Assembly (NCBI RefSeq): GCF_014692875.1
Contig: NZ_CP061171.1
Span: forward strand, 3,968,001-4,032,000
DNA: 64,000 nt
Reading direction: 5' to 3'
From: Pedobacter riviphilus
GTDB taxonomy: Bacteria > Bacteroidota > Bacteroidia > Sphingobacteriales > Sphingobacteriaceae
Part shown: one piece after another, positions 1 through 8,603 of the stretch
Numbering within the stretch: the first letter of the stretch is position 1
How the letters are laid out: the number at the start of each line of letters is the position of its first letter
Notes under the pieces: model-generated
Seen by the model: only the letters and a program-made list of their open reading frames with translations
The model's database searches: none
Told to the model about the DNA's origin: nothing
Program-made: the position numbers and the translations under genes

Positions 1-1
1 C

Positions 2-937
2 GTAATTACCGGACTTGCGATTTTCGCCTTACTGGTTGCTGCGATTTCCCATACCTTTTTTGTACTCGAAGTTGCTTCAATTTTAATTGGTACCTGCTCG
101 ATTGTACCTCAATTGATTTTACCCTTAGCGGCTAATCTAAGTACTGACGAGAATCGAGGGGCCAATATTGGGATGATTATGAGTGGTTTGCTGGTTGGAA
201 TTTTAGCCTCACGGGCGGTAAGTGGTAGTATTGGCTTTTGGCTAGGCTGGAGAGCTGTTTATTATATCGCAGCGGGAATATGCGGATTGCTGATCTTTTT
301 AATGGCCAAACGTTTTCCACAAAGCCATCCCGCTTTTAAAGGTACCTATAAAGAACTCATGCGTTCGATGTTCGGTTACATTAAAACCCAACCTGCCTTA
401 AGGGAGACCTCGATTATTAACTTCCTGGCTTTTGCTATAATTAGTGCATTTTGGACTACCATGGTATTGTTTTTAGCCAACCCACCATTTAATTTCCAGA
501 CTTTACAGATCGGGTTATTTGGAATTGCAGGAGCGGCAGGCGCATTAGCAGCTCCATTGGTTGGAAAATTAAGCGATGGTAACAATCCACGCAAAAACTT
601 AATGATTGGTTTTATATTACAAATCGTTAGTATCGCTTTGTTTTATTTTACGGGCAGCCATTTATATCTGTTTGTAATCGGCATAGTACTCATAGACATC
701 GGTCAGCAGGCCATACATGTAACCAACCAGACCCGAATTTACACCTTAATACCAGAAGCCAGAAACAGACTGAACACCATTTTTATGTCGGTAAGTTTTA
801 TTGGTGCCAGCTGTGGCTCTGCCTTGGGCTTATGGCTTTGGGATCAAGGTGGATGGACATTGTTCTGTTATGGAATGACGGGTATAATTGTTCTCAATAT
901 TTTAATCTATCAGTTTTACGGAAGAAAAAACAAATAA
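2..937 (+). CDS. MFS transporter, 3' part (start lies before the window)
   Basis: The reading frame is open from base 2, so this is the last ~311 residues of a larger permease; the TTG at 113 is internal, not a start. Successive hydrophobic helices separated by short charged loops, including a basic loop after a helix (GKLSDGNNPRKN, like the MFS loop between helices 8 and 9), indicate a Major Facilitator Superfamily permease in the inner membrane. A full MFS protein has about 390-420 residues and 12 helices, so about a quarter is missing. The arrangement resembles DHA1-type drug or sugar efflux proteins, but the substrate cannot be read from the sequence. Confidence 0.85.
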   Translation, partial: VITGLAIFALLVAAISHTFFVLEVASILIGTCSIVPQLILPLAANLSTDENRGANIGMIMSGLLVGILASRAVSGSIGFWLGWRAVYYIAAGICGLLIFLMAKRFPQSHPAFKGTYKELMRSMFGYIKTQPALRETSIINFLAFAIISAFWTTMVLFLANPPFNFQTLQIGLFGIAGAAGALAAPLVGKLSDGNNPRKNLMIGFILQIVSIALFYFTGSHLYLFVIGIVLIDIGQQAIHVTNQTRIYTLIPEARNRLNTIFMSVSFIGASCGSALGLWLWDQGGWTLFCYGMTGIIVLNILIYQFYGRKNK

Positions 938-997
938 CTAATCGATAAAAATTTCATGAAATCTAAAAACGCAAGGCTTTAACTTTTTATTATAAGT

Positions 998-1411
998 ATG
1001 GTTCAGATTGAACAGATATTCCCTTCTTTAACCTGGCGGATCAGGCATGAGGCCATGTATCCGGAATTACCTTTTGATCGTGTTAAGCTTCCTGATGATT
1101 TTGATGGCATCCATTTTGGGTTATATCTCGATCATAAGTTAACCGGAGTAGTTTCTCTGTTTCATGATGGGGATGTTTATCAGTTCCGTAAACTGGCCAT
1201 TCTGCCCGATACTCAAAAAGCAGGTTATGGCTCTCAACTAATGGCCTATATCCTTGATTTTTGTAAAATTCAAAAAGCGACAAAACTATGGTGCAATGCA
1301 CGTGTAAATGCAAAGGAATTTTATTTTAAATTTGGCTTCCACGAAACCGATAAAACCTTTTTTAAAGATGGTTACGATTTTGTGGTAATGGAAAAAGAAT
1401 TATCAAGTTAA
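998..1411 (+). CDS. GNAT family N-acetyltransferase
   Basis: The 137-residue protein is a single GNAT domain. It has the strand with FRKLAILPDTQKAGYGSQLM, matching motif A (the acetyl-CoA pyrophosphate loop, Q/R-x-x-G-x-G/A), followed by a helix, and NAKEFYFKFGFHETD near the end, the usual GNAT C-terminal Y-x-x-x-G-F motif. It would transfer an acetyl group from acetyl-CoA to an amine; the acceptor is unknown. It starts at an ATG 60 bases after the MFS gene and may be co-transcribed with it. Family assignment is firm, specificity is not. Confidence 0.85.
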   Translation: MVQIEQIFPSLTWRIRHEAMYPELPFDRVKLPDDFDGIHFGLYLDHKLTGVVSLFHDGDVYQFRKLAILPDTQKAGYGSQLMAYILDFCKIQKATKLWCNARVNAKEFYFKFGFHETDKTFFKDGYDFVVMEKELSS

Positions 1412-1467
1412 GTTAAAAATGAGTATGATGTCTCAAATCTGAATACTCAAATCTCATATCTATTAAT

Positions 1468-2583
1468 ATGGCTAAGAAAAAAGACGACGAAAAGAAAAAA
1501 CATGTTGCTGTGGTTACTAAAAAATCGCTACAGTTTCTTGAAGAATACATCAATAATCCTGCGCCTACGGGCTACGAATGGGAAGGACAAAAACTTTGGT
1601 TAAACTATTTAAAACCATATATCGACGAACATTTTATCGATAACTACGGTACCGCTGTAGGTGTTATTAATCCTAAAGCTGCTTTTAAAGTAGTTATAGA
1701 AGCACATGCCGATGAAATTTCGTGGTATGTAAATTACATTACTGCAGATGGTTTAATATATGTAATCCGTAATGGCGGTTCAGATCATCAGATTGCACCT
1801 TCAAAACGTGTAAATATTCATACCGAAAAAGGATTGGTTAAAGCGGTATTCGGTTGGCCAGCAATCCATACCCGCCATGGCGAAAAAGAACAGGCACCAG
1901 AATTAAAAAATATCTTTTTAGACTGTGGTTGTACTACAAAAGAAGAGGTAGAAAAATTAGGCATCCATGTTGGCTGTGTAATTACTTACGAAGATGAGTT
2001 TATGGTTTTGAACGACCGCTATTATGTTGGACGTGCCTTAGATAACCGTGTGGGTGGCTTTATGATTGCCGAAGTAGCGCGTTTATTAAAAGAGAACAAG
2101 AAAAAACTTCCTTTTGGCTTATACATTGTAAACTCTGTACAGGAAGAAATTGGTTTACGTGGTGCTGAGATGATTGCGCAGCGTATTAAGCCAAATGTGG
2201 CCATTATTACCGATGTAACGCACGATACCACTACGCCAATGATTAATAAAAACATTCAAGGTGATTTATCGGCAGGTAAAGGTCCTGTGGTTTCGTATGC
2301 TCCGGCTGTGCAAACCAATTTAAATAAACTATTGATTAAAACGGCTGAGAAAAACCATATTCCATTTCAACGCCAGGCATCTTCGCGTTCTACCGGAACC
2401 GATACCGATGCTTTTGCCTATTCGAATGGTGGTGTACCATCAGCATTAATTTCGCTGCCGCTACGCTATATGCATACTACCGTAGAAATGGTACACAAAG
2501 AGGATGTTGACAACGTAATCAGCCTCATTTATGAAAGCCTATTGAACATTACCAACGGTCAGGATTTCAGAGAATTTAAATAA
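1468..2583 (+). CDS. M42 family metallopeptidase (glutamyl/deblocking aminopeptidase-like)
   Basis: 371 residues, the usual length for M42 aminopeptidases, which form large cytosolic dodecamers and trim N-terminal residues from peptides. Metal and catalytic motifs appear in order: an early EAHADEI (His and Asp), ALDNRVGG (bridging Asp), NSVQEEIGLRGAE (catalytic Glu pair), a later ITDVTHDT (Asp) and MHTTVEMVHKEDV (late His). The N-terminus is Lys-rich (MAKKKDDEKKKH) and not a signal peptide. The gene overlaps the next start by one base (TAATG), so the two are probably translationally coupled. Peptide specificity is unknown. Confidence 0.9.
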   Translation: MAKKKDDEKKKHVAVVTKKSLQFLEEYINNPAPTGYEWEGQKLWLNYLKPYIDEHFIDNYGTAVGVINPKAAFKVVIEAHADEISWYVNYITADGLIYVIRNGGSDHQIAPSKRVNIHTEKGLVKAVFGWPAIHTRHGEKEQAPELKNIFLDCGCTTKEEVEKLGIHVGCVITYEDEFMVLNDRYYVGRALDNRVGGFMIAEVARLLKENKKKLPFGLYIVNSVQEEIGLRGAEMIAQRIKPNVAIITDVTHDTTTPMINKNIQGDLSAGKGPVVSYAPAVQTNLNKLLIKTAEKNHIPFQRQASSRSTGTDTDAFAYSNGGVPSALISLPLRYMHTTVEMVHKEDVDNVISLIYESLLNITNGQDFREFK

Positions 2584-2837
2584 TGGAAAAAGTAAACCAC
2601 CAAAAAATCATTATCAACACCTTTTTAAAGGTTTTACTGATGATCTTTGTTATTTTCATTCTTAACTCCTGGCCAAATATTAAACAGAGTTTTAGTGGTA
2701 ATGTGCCACCACTTAATTATTGGCTTGATCATAGTTTAAAAATCAGTAATATCATCCTCATCTTAGGATTTGGTGGTTATTTCTACTATAAGGATTTAAC
2801 AGCTCAAAAAGAGACGATTGAAAAGGCAAAAAAATAA
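2583..2837 (+). CDS. small two-helix membrane protein, unknown function
   Basis: 84 residues with two hydrophobic segments (about residues 13-28 and 53-67) and a charged Lys/Glu tail. Its ATG overlaps the stop of the M42 peptidase gene by one base, which argues that it is expressed and coupled to it. I recognise no family. The coupling may only reflect compact gene packing, so no function is proposed. Confidence 0.7.
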   Translation: MEKVNHQKIIINTFLKVLLMIFVIFILNSWPNIKQSFSGNVPPLNYWLDHSLKISNIILILGFGGYFYYKDLTAQKETIEKAKK

Positions 2838-2923
2838 GCAAGAGGTGAGACAATATAGAGGTTTGAGGATTTATCTTCAAACCTTTTTAATTTAAAGCTG
2901 AGGTTCCATATAAAGATAAATAA

Positions 2924-3613
2924 ATGAAAAAAATCGTACTCATTCGACATGGACAGAGTGTTTGGAATCAGGAAAACCGTTTTACGGGCTGGACTGATGT
3001 AGATTTATCAGAAAATGGCTATCTGGAGGCCAGAAAGGCTGGAGAAATTTTAAAAAAGCATCATTACAATTTTGATATCGCTTTTACATCTTTATTAAAA
3101 AGAGCGATAAAAACCCTTCATATTATTCTTGAAGACCTTGATCATTTATGGATTCCCGAACATAAGAGCTGGCACTTGAATGAGCGCTTTTATGGAGCCT
3201 TACAAGGTTTAAATAAAGCGGAAACAGCAGAGAGATATGGTGAAGCTCAGGTTTATAAGTGGAGAAGGGATCCTGATGAAGAACCACCTCAAATTACAAG
3301 AGATGATGAACGGTTTCCGGGAAACGACCTTCGCTATCAGCTTTTAAAACCAGAAGAATTACCGCTAACTGAAAACTTGAGTGATACCATCGCCAGGGTG
3401 CTCCCCTATTGGAACGAATCTATAGTTCCAGCTATAAGCAGAAATGAAAAAGTAATTATATCCGCACATGGAAATAGCCTAAGAGCGCTTATAAAATATA
3501 TCGATAATTTATCAAACGAAGAAGTTACGGCTTTAGAAATTCCCACAGGTATTCCGTTGATTTACGAGCTCGACGATGATCTCAAAAAAATCAGGCACTA
3601 TTACTTAAGCTAA
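2924..3613 (+). CDS. gpmA: 2,3-bisphosphoglycerate-dependent phosphoglycerate mutase
   Basis: 229 residues, the normal dPGM length. It begins with [20 protein letters not shown], the RHG phosphohistidine motif and neighbouring substrate contacts, and carries [20 protein letters not shown] and [13 protein letters not shown], which has the second catalytic His. It interconverts 3- and 2-phosphoglycerate in glycolysis and gluconeogenesis through a phosphohistidine. It stands alone, 86 bases after the preceding gene. The ...[17 protein letters not shown] segment is close to the usual TSxLxRAxxT motif. I see no missing key residue. Confidence 0.92.
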   Translation: MKKIVLIRHGQSVWNQENRFTGWTDVDLSENGYLEARKAGEILKKHHYNFDIAFTSLLKRAIKTLHIILEDLDHLWIPEHKSWHLNERFYGALQGLNKAETAERYGEAQVYKWRRDPDEEPPQITRDDERFPGNDLRYQLLKPEELPLTENLSDTIARVLPYWNESIVPAISRNEKVIISAHGNSLRALIKYIDNLSNEEVTALEIPTGIPLIYELDDDLKKIRHYYLS

Positions 3614-3794
3614 GGTAATTTAAACCGAAACCTTCTATTTGCTTATCCTCTGTTATAAAACCAACAAGTATACTCCAAGAGAAAATTACGTTCACCATTC
3701 GACTTAAATAACTGAGCATCAGGTTATTTTTACTAATACTCAAAATATCTTTACATTGTTTGTGTAATTTGCCCAAATAGTTTATCCTTTATTT

Positions 3795-4196
3795 ATGAGT
3801 ACAAATAAAAAAAATATTGATCTATCCATTATTTGCGATGATCATTGGGATGTGGTATTCGATCATGTTGGTCTTGGTTTTTGGGAGTTGAGTATATCAA
3901 CAGGTATACTCCGTTCAACCCGGTCATTTAAAAAAAACTTAGGTTGCCCGCCAGATAGGGTTTTAACTTATGAAACCGTTTTAGGTTTAATCTTGCCAGA
4001 AGATCTCGATCATGTTCAGGATGAAATCGAACTTACGGTTTCGAGAGAAAAAAACAGTTACCACTCGGTATACAGAATTTGTAGGCCTGACGGAGAAATT
4101 AGATGGATTAAAGCCGATGGAATACTATCTCAGCAGGATGGCGAGTGCTTAAAATTAATAGGAACAATTTTAGATGTAACCGATTTAAAAGAATAA
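3795..4196 (+). CDS. single PAS-domain protein
   Basis: 133 residues forming one PAS fold (PAS_3 type): a GFWELSISTG opening, a middle helix region, then YRICRPDGEIRWIKADG and a closing IGTILDVTDLKE, the usual PAC end. There is no kinase, GGDEF or HTH domain, so this is a free-standing sensor or adaptor module, or a remnant of a longer sensor kinase. The stop is clean and no second domain lies downstream before the convergent exonuclease III gene. The ligand is unknown. Confidence 0.8.
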   Translation: MSTNKKNIDLSIICDDHWDVVFDHVGLGFWELSISTGILRSTRSFKKNLGCPPDRVLTYETVLGLILPEDLDHVQDEIELTVSREKNSYHSVYRICRPDGEIRWIKADGILSQQDGECLKLIGTILDVTDLKE

Positions 4197-4207
4197 CCCG
4201 CTATAGT

Positions 4208-4984
4208 TTATACCTCACTTAGTTCAATCCATACCGGACCGTGATCGCTTGTTTTTTCCCAACCCCTCACTTGCTTATCTACTCCCGCAGATTTTAAGCG
4301 ATCACTAACCTGAGGACTTAATAAAAAATGATCAATTCTTAATCCCGCATCTCTACCATATGCATTCCTGAAATAATCCCAAAAGGTATATATCGTTTCG
4401 GTAGGGTATAATTTCCTGATCGCATCTGTCCAGCCTTGCGCCATTAAATTTTGAAATGCCAGACGGGTTTCTGGACGGAATAAAGCATCCTCAACCCAGC
4501 GTTCCGGTTTATAAGCATCCAGCTCAGTAGGTATTACATTATAATCGCCACATAAAACTACTGGTAAATTATATTCCAATAATTTTGCAGCATGGGCCGT
4601 AAAACGCTCAAACCATCGTAACTTATACTCAAATTTAGGGCCAGGCGCCGGATTGCCGTTCGGAAGGTAAAGGCAACCAATAATTACATTATTAACCATT
4701 GCTTCGATGTATCGGCTATGCAAATCTTCCGGATCACCATCCAGATTTCTCTTTAACTCCTTTATTTCCAGATTTCGGGCTAATATGGCAACGCCATTCC
4801 AACTTTTCTGTCCATGCCAAATGGCATTATAACCAACATCTTTAATAGCCTGCTCAGGAAATTTTTCTTGCGGTGCTTTTAATTCCTGTAAACACACTAC
4901 ATCGGGCTGGGTTTCTTCCAGCCAGCGTAACAGAACAGGTAAGCGACCGTTTATTCCGTTTACATTATATGTTGCTATTTTCAT
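4208..4984 (-). CDS. xth: exodeoxyribonuclease III (AP endonuclease)
   Basis: 258 residues from the ATG at 4984; a TTG three codons upstream also keeps the frame but is less likely. It shows the exonuclease/endonuclease/phosphatase fold: MKIATYNVNGINGR (metal Asn), CLQELKAPQEKFP (metal Glu), LCGDYNVIPTELD (catalytic Asp/Asn) and KTSDHGPVWIEL (catalytic Asp-His). It cleaves DNA at abasic sites and removes 3' blocking groups in base-excision repair. It is convergent with the PAS gene, separated by 11 bases. Confidence 0.93.
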   Translation of the reverse strand: MKIATYNVNGINGRLPVLLRWLEETQPDVVCLQELKAPQEKFPEQAIKDVGYNAIWHGQKSWNGVAILARNLEIKELKRNLDGDPEDLHSRYIEAMVNNVIIGCLYLPNGNPAPGPKFEYKLRWFERFTAHAAKLLEYNLPVVLCGDYNVIPTELDAYKPERWVEDALFRPETRLAFQNLMAQGWTDAIRKLYPTETIYTFWDYFRNAYGRDAGLRIDHFLLSPQVSDRLKSAGVDKQVRGWEKTSDHGPVWIELSEV

Positions 4985-5304
4985 CTGTATCAATATGTTT
5001 TTAGGTAATGAAACCCTACCTGCGGGTAGGTATCATAATTAATCTGCAGTAAGATTTTTGAAAACCATAACGGTTTCATTTTATAAATCTCAGCAATAAA
5101 ACTCAAAAATGAAACTAAGTATTTCACATAGTAAATTAAAAATGGTGAAAATGTACTTATAACATGCAATCATTTACACTATTTTTAAAACTAATAACAA
5201 ATTAAAATGTTTAATTTTGAAGATTCATTCATGTTTGAGCGCATGTTTGAGTTTAGATATAGGGATAGGCTGTTAGTCTATCCCTTTTTTCGTTCGAACA
5301 AGCT
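4985..5304. other. 320-base spacer: upstream region of xth and a possible small transcript
   Basis: No ORF above 60 codons. It holds a short inverted repeat (CTACC-TGCG-GGTAG, about 5019-5032) and a plus-strand hairpin followed by T6 at 5262-5290. The 33-codon plus frame 5207-5308 runs through that hairpin. No plus-strand gene ends here, so the terminator suggests an unannotated short RNA or microprotein. Confidence 0.4.
5262..5290 (+). terminator. rho-independent terminator-like hairpin with no known upstream gene
   Basis: GGGATAG at 5262-5268 pairs with CTATCCC at 5278-5284 and is followed directly by six T. It faces the plus strand, where no gene is annotated upstream, and lies just before the 3' end of the minus-strand receiver gene. 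Confidence 0.6.
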
Positions 5305-5676
5305 TTAAGAAGATTTATTCAGCGATGCTTTCACCTTCTGCCGGAGGTCCATAATATCGAAAGGTTTTCCGATGGTATCATTAGGCGAGCAGCATAAATT
5401 ATCCATGTTCATAGCTGAAAGCAATATAACAGGTAAGTAAGCTGTTTTAGGATTATGCTTCAATTTATTGCAAATATCCCGACCATCATACTTACCAATA
5501 AGTATATCCAATAAAATAATATCTGGCAGAAAATCAGCTATTGTTGCTTCTAAATCACAGGCATCTAAAACACCTTTTATTTGATAATGTTCTTCCTCAA
5601 AAATTAAGTTTATGATGTCATGAATATTCTCATCATCATCAACCACAAGAATTTTCTTAACTAGCGTATTGCTCAT
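5305..5676 (-). CDS. single-domain response regulator (receiver only)
   Basis: About 123 residues from the ATG at 5676; an in-frame TTG at 5685 is a less likely start. It is a CheY-like receiver: acidic pocket VVDDDEN, phospho-acceptor Asp in DIILLDILIGKYDG, Thr/Ser-equivalent in ILLSAMN and Lys in TIGKPFD. There is no output domain, so it must act by protein contact or as a phosphate relay. It is the last of four same-strand signalling genes (kinase, LuxR regulator, sigma factor, receiver), with gaps of 40 to 125 bases. Its partner cannot be read from the sequence. Confidence 0.88.
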   Translation of the reverse strand: MSNTLVKKILVVDDDENIHDIINLIFEEEHYQIKGVLDACDLEATIADFLPDIILLDILIGKYDGRDICNKLKHNPKTAYLPVILLSAMNMDNLCCSPNDTIGKPFDIMDLRQKVKASLNKSS

Positions 5677-5754
5677 TTGCAACAAATCTAATTGAAGTTA
5701 ATTTGCTCGGATGACGTATTTATACCTGAATTTACCGAATAAATAAAAAGAATA

Positions 5755-6273
5755 TTAGGCAGCCAAACCAGATTTATAATTTTTAAGCATCTTTTTCAAA
5801 AGACCTCTTGCTACGTGTATTTTGGTTTTTACGGTACCCAGGGGGATATCGAGCTCGGCAGCAATTTCATGATATTTATAACCTTCAAAGTAACGGCAAA
5901 AGCAAAAACGGCAGTCCTCCGGTAAAGCATTTAATGATTTTTGGATGTCCTCCATCATAAACTTAGCAGCACCACCATTCGAAGATGCACTTGGGACCAG
6001 TTGAACAGAAGTTAAATCCTCTTCTTGCTGGATCATTTCATTTTTGCGCTTTACCTTATAGTAGTGATTAAGAAAGGTATTTTTTAGGATGGTAAAAAGC
6101 CAGGCACGCACATTGCTTCCCATTTCAAACTTAGCAGAAAACCTAAAAGCCTTCATAAAGGTATCTTGAACTAAATCGGCCGCATCGTCTTCATCACGCG
6201 TATATGCTAATGCGCGATCGAAAAGTGGTTGTCTGTACTGGTATATGTCGCAATTAAAATTTAATGTATCCAT
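5755..6273 (-). CDS. ECF-type RNA polymerase sigma factor
   Basis: 172 residues, typical of sigma-70 group 4. Region 2 is YTRDEDDAADLVQDTFMKAFR followed by VRAWLFTILKNTFLN (core and -10 binding). Region 4 is an HTH, YKYHEIAAELDIPLGTVKTKIHVARGLL (-35 binding). No FecR-type anti-sigma gene is adjacent, so it is unlikely to control a SusCD locus in the classic way. It sits between two response regulator genes, which suggests control by phosphorelay, though no PhyR-like protein is visible. Its regulon is unknown. Confidence 0.9.
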   Translation of the reverse strand: MDTLNFNCDIYQYRQPLFDRALAYTRDEDDAADLVQDTFMKAFRFSAKFEMGSNVRAWLFTILKNTFLNHYYKVKRKNEMIQQEEDLTSVQLVPSASSNGGAAKFMMEDIQKSLNALPEDCRFCFCRYFEGYKYHEIAAELDIPLGTVKTKIHVARGLLKKMLKNYKSGLAA

Positions 6274-6398
6274 AATTCGTTTTAGGGCTGATGTAGATAT
6301 TCAACAAGTAACAGCACTCAATGTTATTTGTAGAAATACGCGATTTTTTACGGTTTATTTAAAATACCCTAAAAAGCACCATAAAACGACCAAAAATA

Positions 6399-7049
6399 CT
6401 AGCTTACATAACCATTTCGCATGGCAAAACGAACTAAAGATGCAGAGTTTTTTGTGCCGCTTTTGCTAATTAAAGCTTCTCTTTGGCTCTCTACAGTTCG
6501 CCTGCTTAAGTACAGTTTATCAGCTATTTCTTGATTCGTCAACCCATCAGCGATAAGTTTTAACACGTTAATTTCGCGCTCTGAAAAGTTAATTTCGGTA
6601 TTCATTTTTCGCGAAAGCATATTCAACTCCGTATTAAAACGCTCTAAAATGGAAATGCATAAATTAGAAGAAAGGTACCGTTTTCCTTTCATTACATGCT
6701 TTAGGCAAAACAGCAATTCATCTTCTTCAATATCTTTCGACAAGTAAGCAGAAACTCCTGATATAAAGGAATTTGACGCATACTTTTCATCATCTAAAAT
6801 AGACAAGGCAACTACCTTTGTGGTGTATCCACGCTCTTTAATAGTACTGGCTAAGGCTATCCCATCAAGCCTTGGCATTACAATATCTGATAAAATGATA
6901 TCAGCTTTTACTCCCTTTTCCAGAAGCTCCAAAACCGCTAAACCGTCTGATACTTCCGCAACAACTTTGATGCCTTCGTGTTTTTCTATAAGTACTTTAA
7001 GTGAGGTCCGTATAATGTGGTGATCATCGGCAAGAATAATGTTAATCAT
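6399..7049 (-). CDS. NarL/LuxR-type response regulator
   Basis: 216 residues. The receiver domain (about 1-120) has acidic pocket ADDHH, phospho-acceptor Asp55 in ILSDIVMPRLDG, and the Lys of YLSKDIEEDELL. The LuxR/GerE HTH (about 150-212) is FSEREINVLKLIADGLTNQEIADKLYLSRRTVESQREALISKSG, a textbook C-terminal DNA-binding domain. It starts 40 bases after the PAS histidine kinase gene on the same strand, so the two are probably a kinase-regulator pair. Target genes cannot be named. Confidence 0.92.
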   Translation of the reverse strand: MINIILADDHHIIRTSLKVLIEKHEGIKVVAEVSDGLAVLELLEKGVKADIILSDIVMPRLDGIALASTIKERGYTTKVVALSILDDEKYASNSFISGVSAYLSKDIEEDELLFCLKHVMKGKRYLSSNLCISILERFNTELNMLSRKMNTEINFSEREINVLKLIADGLTNQEIADKLYLSRRTVESQREALISKSGTKNSASLVRFAMRNGYVS

Positions 7050-7089
7050 AATTCAAATATAACTTACGCCATTTTAAAATTAAAAACGG

Positions 7090-8169
7090 CTACTTAGGTA
7101 GCTCGATATAGAAGGTGGTTCCAACACCGATTTTGCTCTTAAACCAGATTTTTCCCCGATGTAAGTCAACAATGGCCTTGATTATGCCCATACCAAACCC
7201 TCCCGATTCTTCACCCTTAAGGCCTGGTCTTAACGTTTCCGGCAAATGGTTAAAAAGCCCCGCTTGTAGCTCTTCCGGAATTCCAATCCCATCATCAGCC
7301 ACCGTAATTAAAACGGTACTTTCATATTCTTCGGCATGTAAAGTAATATTTCCATAATCGGCAGTAAATTTTATTGCGTTCGAGATTAGGTTATTTATGA
7401 CCTGCAAAAACTTCATACTATCAAGGCGCAGATAAATATGTTCAGCAGCGCTTGTAAATTTAATGTTCTTCATTTTACCTAGCTTCGATCGTTTATAAAA
7501 ACGAACCACATCTCTAAGCTCCCAAACCAAATCAGCCCGTTCCTTGCCAATTTCTACGATCGATGATTTTAAAAACTCGCGGTTAATCATGCTGCGTACC
7601 AGAAGCAGATTACGTTCGCACATCTCCTTAATAAAGGCTAATGAATTCATCATTTGTTCATCACCCGTTTGTGCTATACCATCTTCCATTGATGAAGCTG
7701 TTAATTTCATCATGCCAAGTGGTTCTTTTAAATCATGCGCCAATACCTCTAAGGTTATGTTTTTCCGGGCATTTATTTGTTCGATATGGATTTTATTATG
7801 GCGCATTACCGTAGTATCTTCTACCGTACCTACTAAATACTTTACGCCTCCATCTGCAACTACAAACACAATTACCCGCACATATTTCTCTCTATCAGCA
7901 AAAAGCAAACGGAATTCATATTTTTTCTCTGTACCATCTTCTTCAACGCATTCTTGGTAACAGGATATTACATGTGTCAAATCTTCAGTGTGTACCTGCT
8001 CTGCCAGTAGTCGTGGATTGGCCATAATTTCATCGAGGCCGAGTTCCCAGATATTACTGATAGATTTATTGAGGTACGAGAAATTTTGCGCCGTGCAGTT
8101 AAAAATAAAATAACCATCAACAGAACGGTCGCCAAGATTACAAAAAAGCGCTTTATTCAATTCGACCAT
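7090..8169 (-). CDS. PAS-domain sensor histidine kinase (soluble)
   Basis: 359 residues with no transmembrane segment, so probably cytosolic. A PAS domain (about 15-125, ending LVGTVEDTTVM) precedes a HisKA dimerisation helix with LEVLAHDLKEPLGMMKL (phospho-His near 145). The HATPase domain follows, with NLISNAIKFT (N box), VADDGIGIP (G1), GGFGMGIIKAIV (G2) and a closing TTFYIELPK. It would autophosphorylate in response to a cue bound by PAS and pass phosphate to the LuxR-type regulator just downstream. The signal is unknown. Confidence 0.92.
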   Translation of the reverse strand: MVELNKALFCNLGDRSVDGYFIFNCTAQNFSYLNKSISNIWELGLDEIMANPRLLAEQVHTEDLTHVISCYQECVEEDGTEKKYEFRLLFADREKYVRVIVFVVADGGVKYLVGTVEDTTVMRHNKIHIEQINARKNITLEVLAHDLKEPLGMMKLTASSMEDGIAQTGDEQMMNSLAFIKEMCERNLLLVRSMINREFLKSSIVEIGKERADLVWELRDVVRFYKRSKLGKMKNIKFTSAAEHIYLRLDSMKFLQVINNLISNAIKFTADYGNITLHAEEYESTVLITVADDGIGIPEELQAGLFNHLPETLRPGLKGEESGGFGMGIIKAIVDLHRGKIWFKSKIGVGTTFYIELPK

Positions 8170-8603
8170 AACCTAATGTTTGATAATTTGCCAAAAACGA
8201 TATAAATAACGAATCAGCGGTCAGATCTCAAACAGTATAGGAGTGAAAAAGTTTTATACAAAAAAATGCATTTAACTATTTAGCATACGATGATGTAGAT
8301 AGCTAGTGATCCACTTTCTGAGATATTAACATTTTCCACACTATGTGCAAAATTATTTTGCGAATAAAAACCAACTATTGCCTAAATTGTTAAGCATAAA
8401 AGAAAGATAAAAAAGTCCTGTGAGCGGGAGATCCGCGGAGGGCAGGCACACCATAGAGAGGACAGTATCCTTCTTATCAATAGCCATCGCACAGGTGGCT
8501 ATTTTGTTATATGCGATTATTTTTAAAACAAATAACCCATTTAATGGGGATAGAAAAATCTAACGGGATGATTTATCGTATTTATCTTGGTTAAAAATTA
8601 GGT
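8170..8603. other. 434-base intergenic region containing a structured RNA candidate
   Basis: No ORF. Bases 8170-8390 are AT-rich with nothing recognised. Bases ~8400-8510 contain a locally GC-rich, hairpin-rich segment ending in a terminator on the plus strand (listed separately). The remainder precedes the convergent end of the HTH gene. Confidence 0.5.
8405..8510 (+). ncRNA. candidate structured small RNA with its own terminator
   Basis: The segment is much richer in G+C than its surroundings. GTCCT (8415-8419) can pair with AGGAC (8459-8463), enclosing a GCGG-GAGAT-CCGC hairpin; alternatively AGGA can pair with TCCT around 8466-8472, so two exclusive folds are possible. It ends in a strong terminator hairpin, AATAGCCA (8479-8486) with TGGCTATT (8496-8503), followed by TTGTT. 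No plus-strand gene follows for ~800 bases, so a stand-alone RNA is likelier than a riboswitch. I cannot match it to tmRNA, RNase P, SRP or 6S RNA. Confidence 0.45.

Noticed and set aside
3591..3776. 61-codon minus frame between gpmA and the PAS gene
   Set aside because: AT-rich, overlaps the gpmA end, no recognisable motif.
5755..6273. Sigma factor as controller of the SusCD locus
   Set aside because: No FecR-type anti-sigma gene is adjacent and SusC lacks an STN domain.
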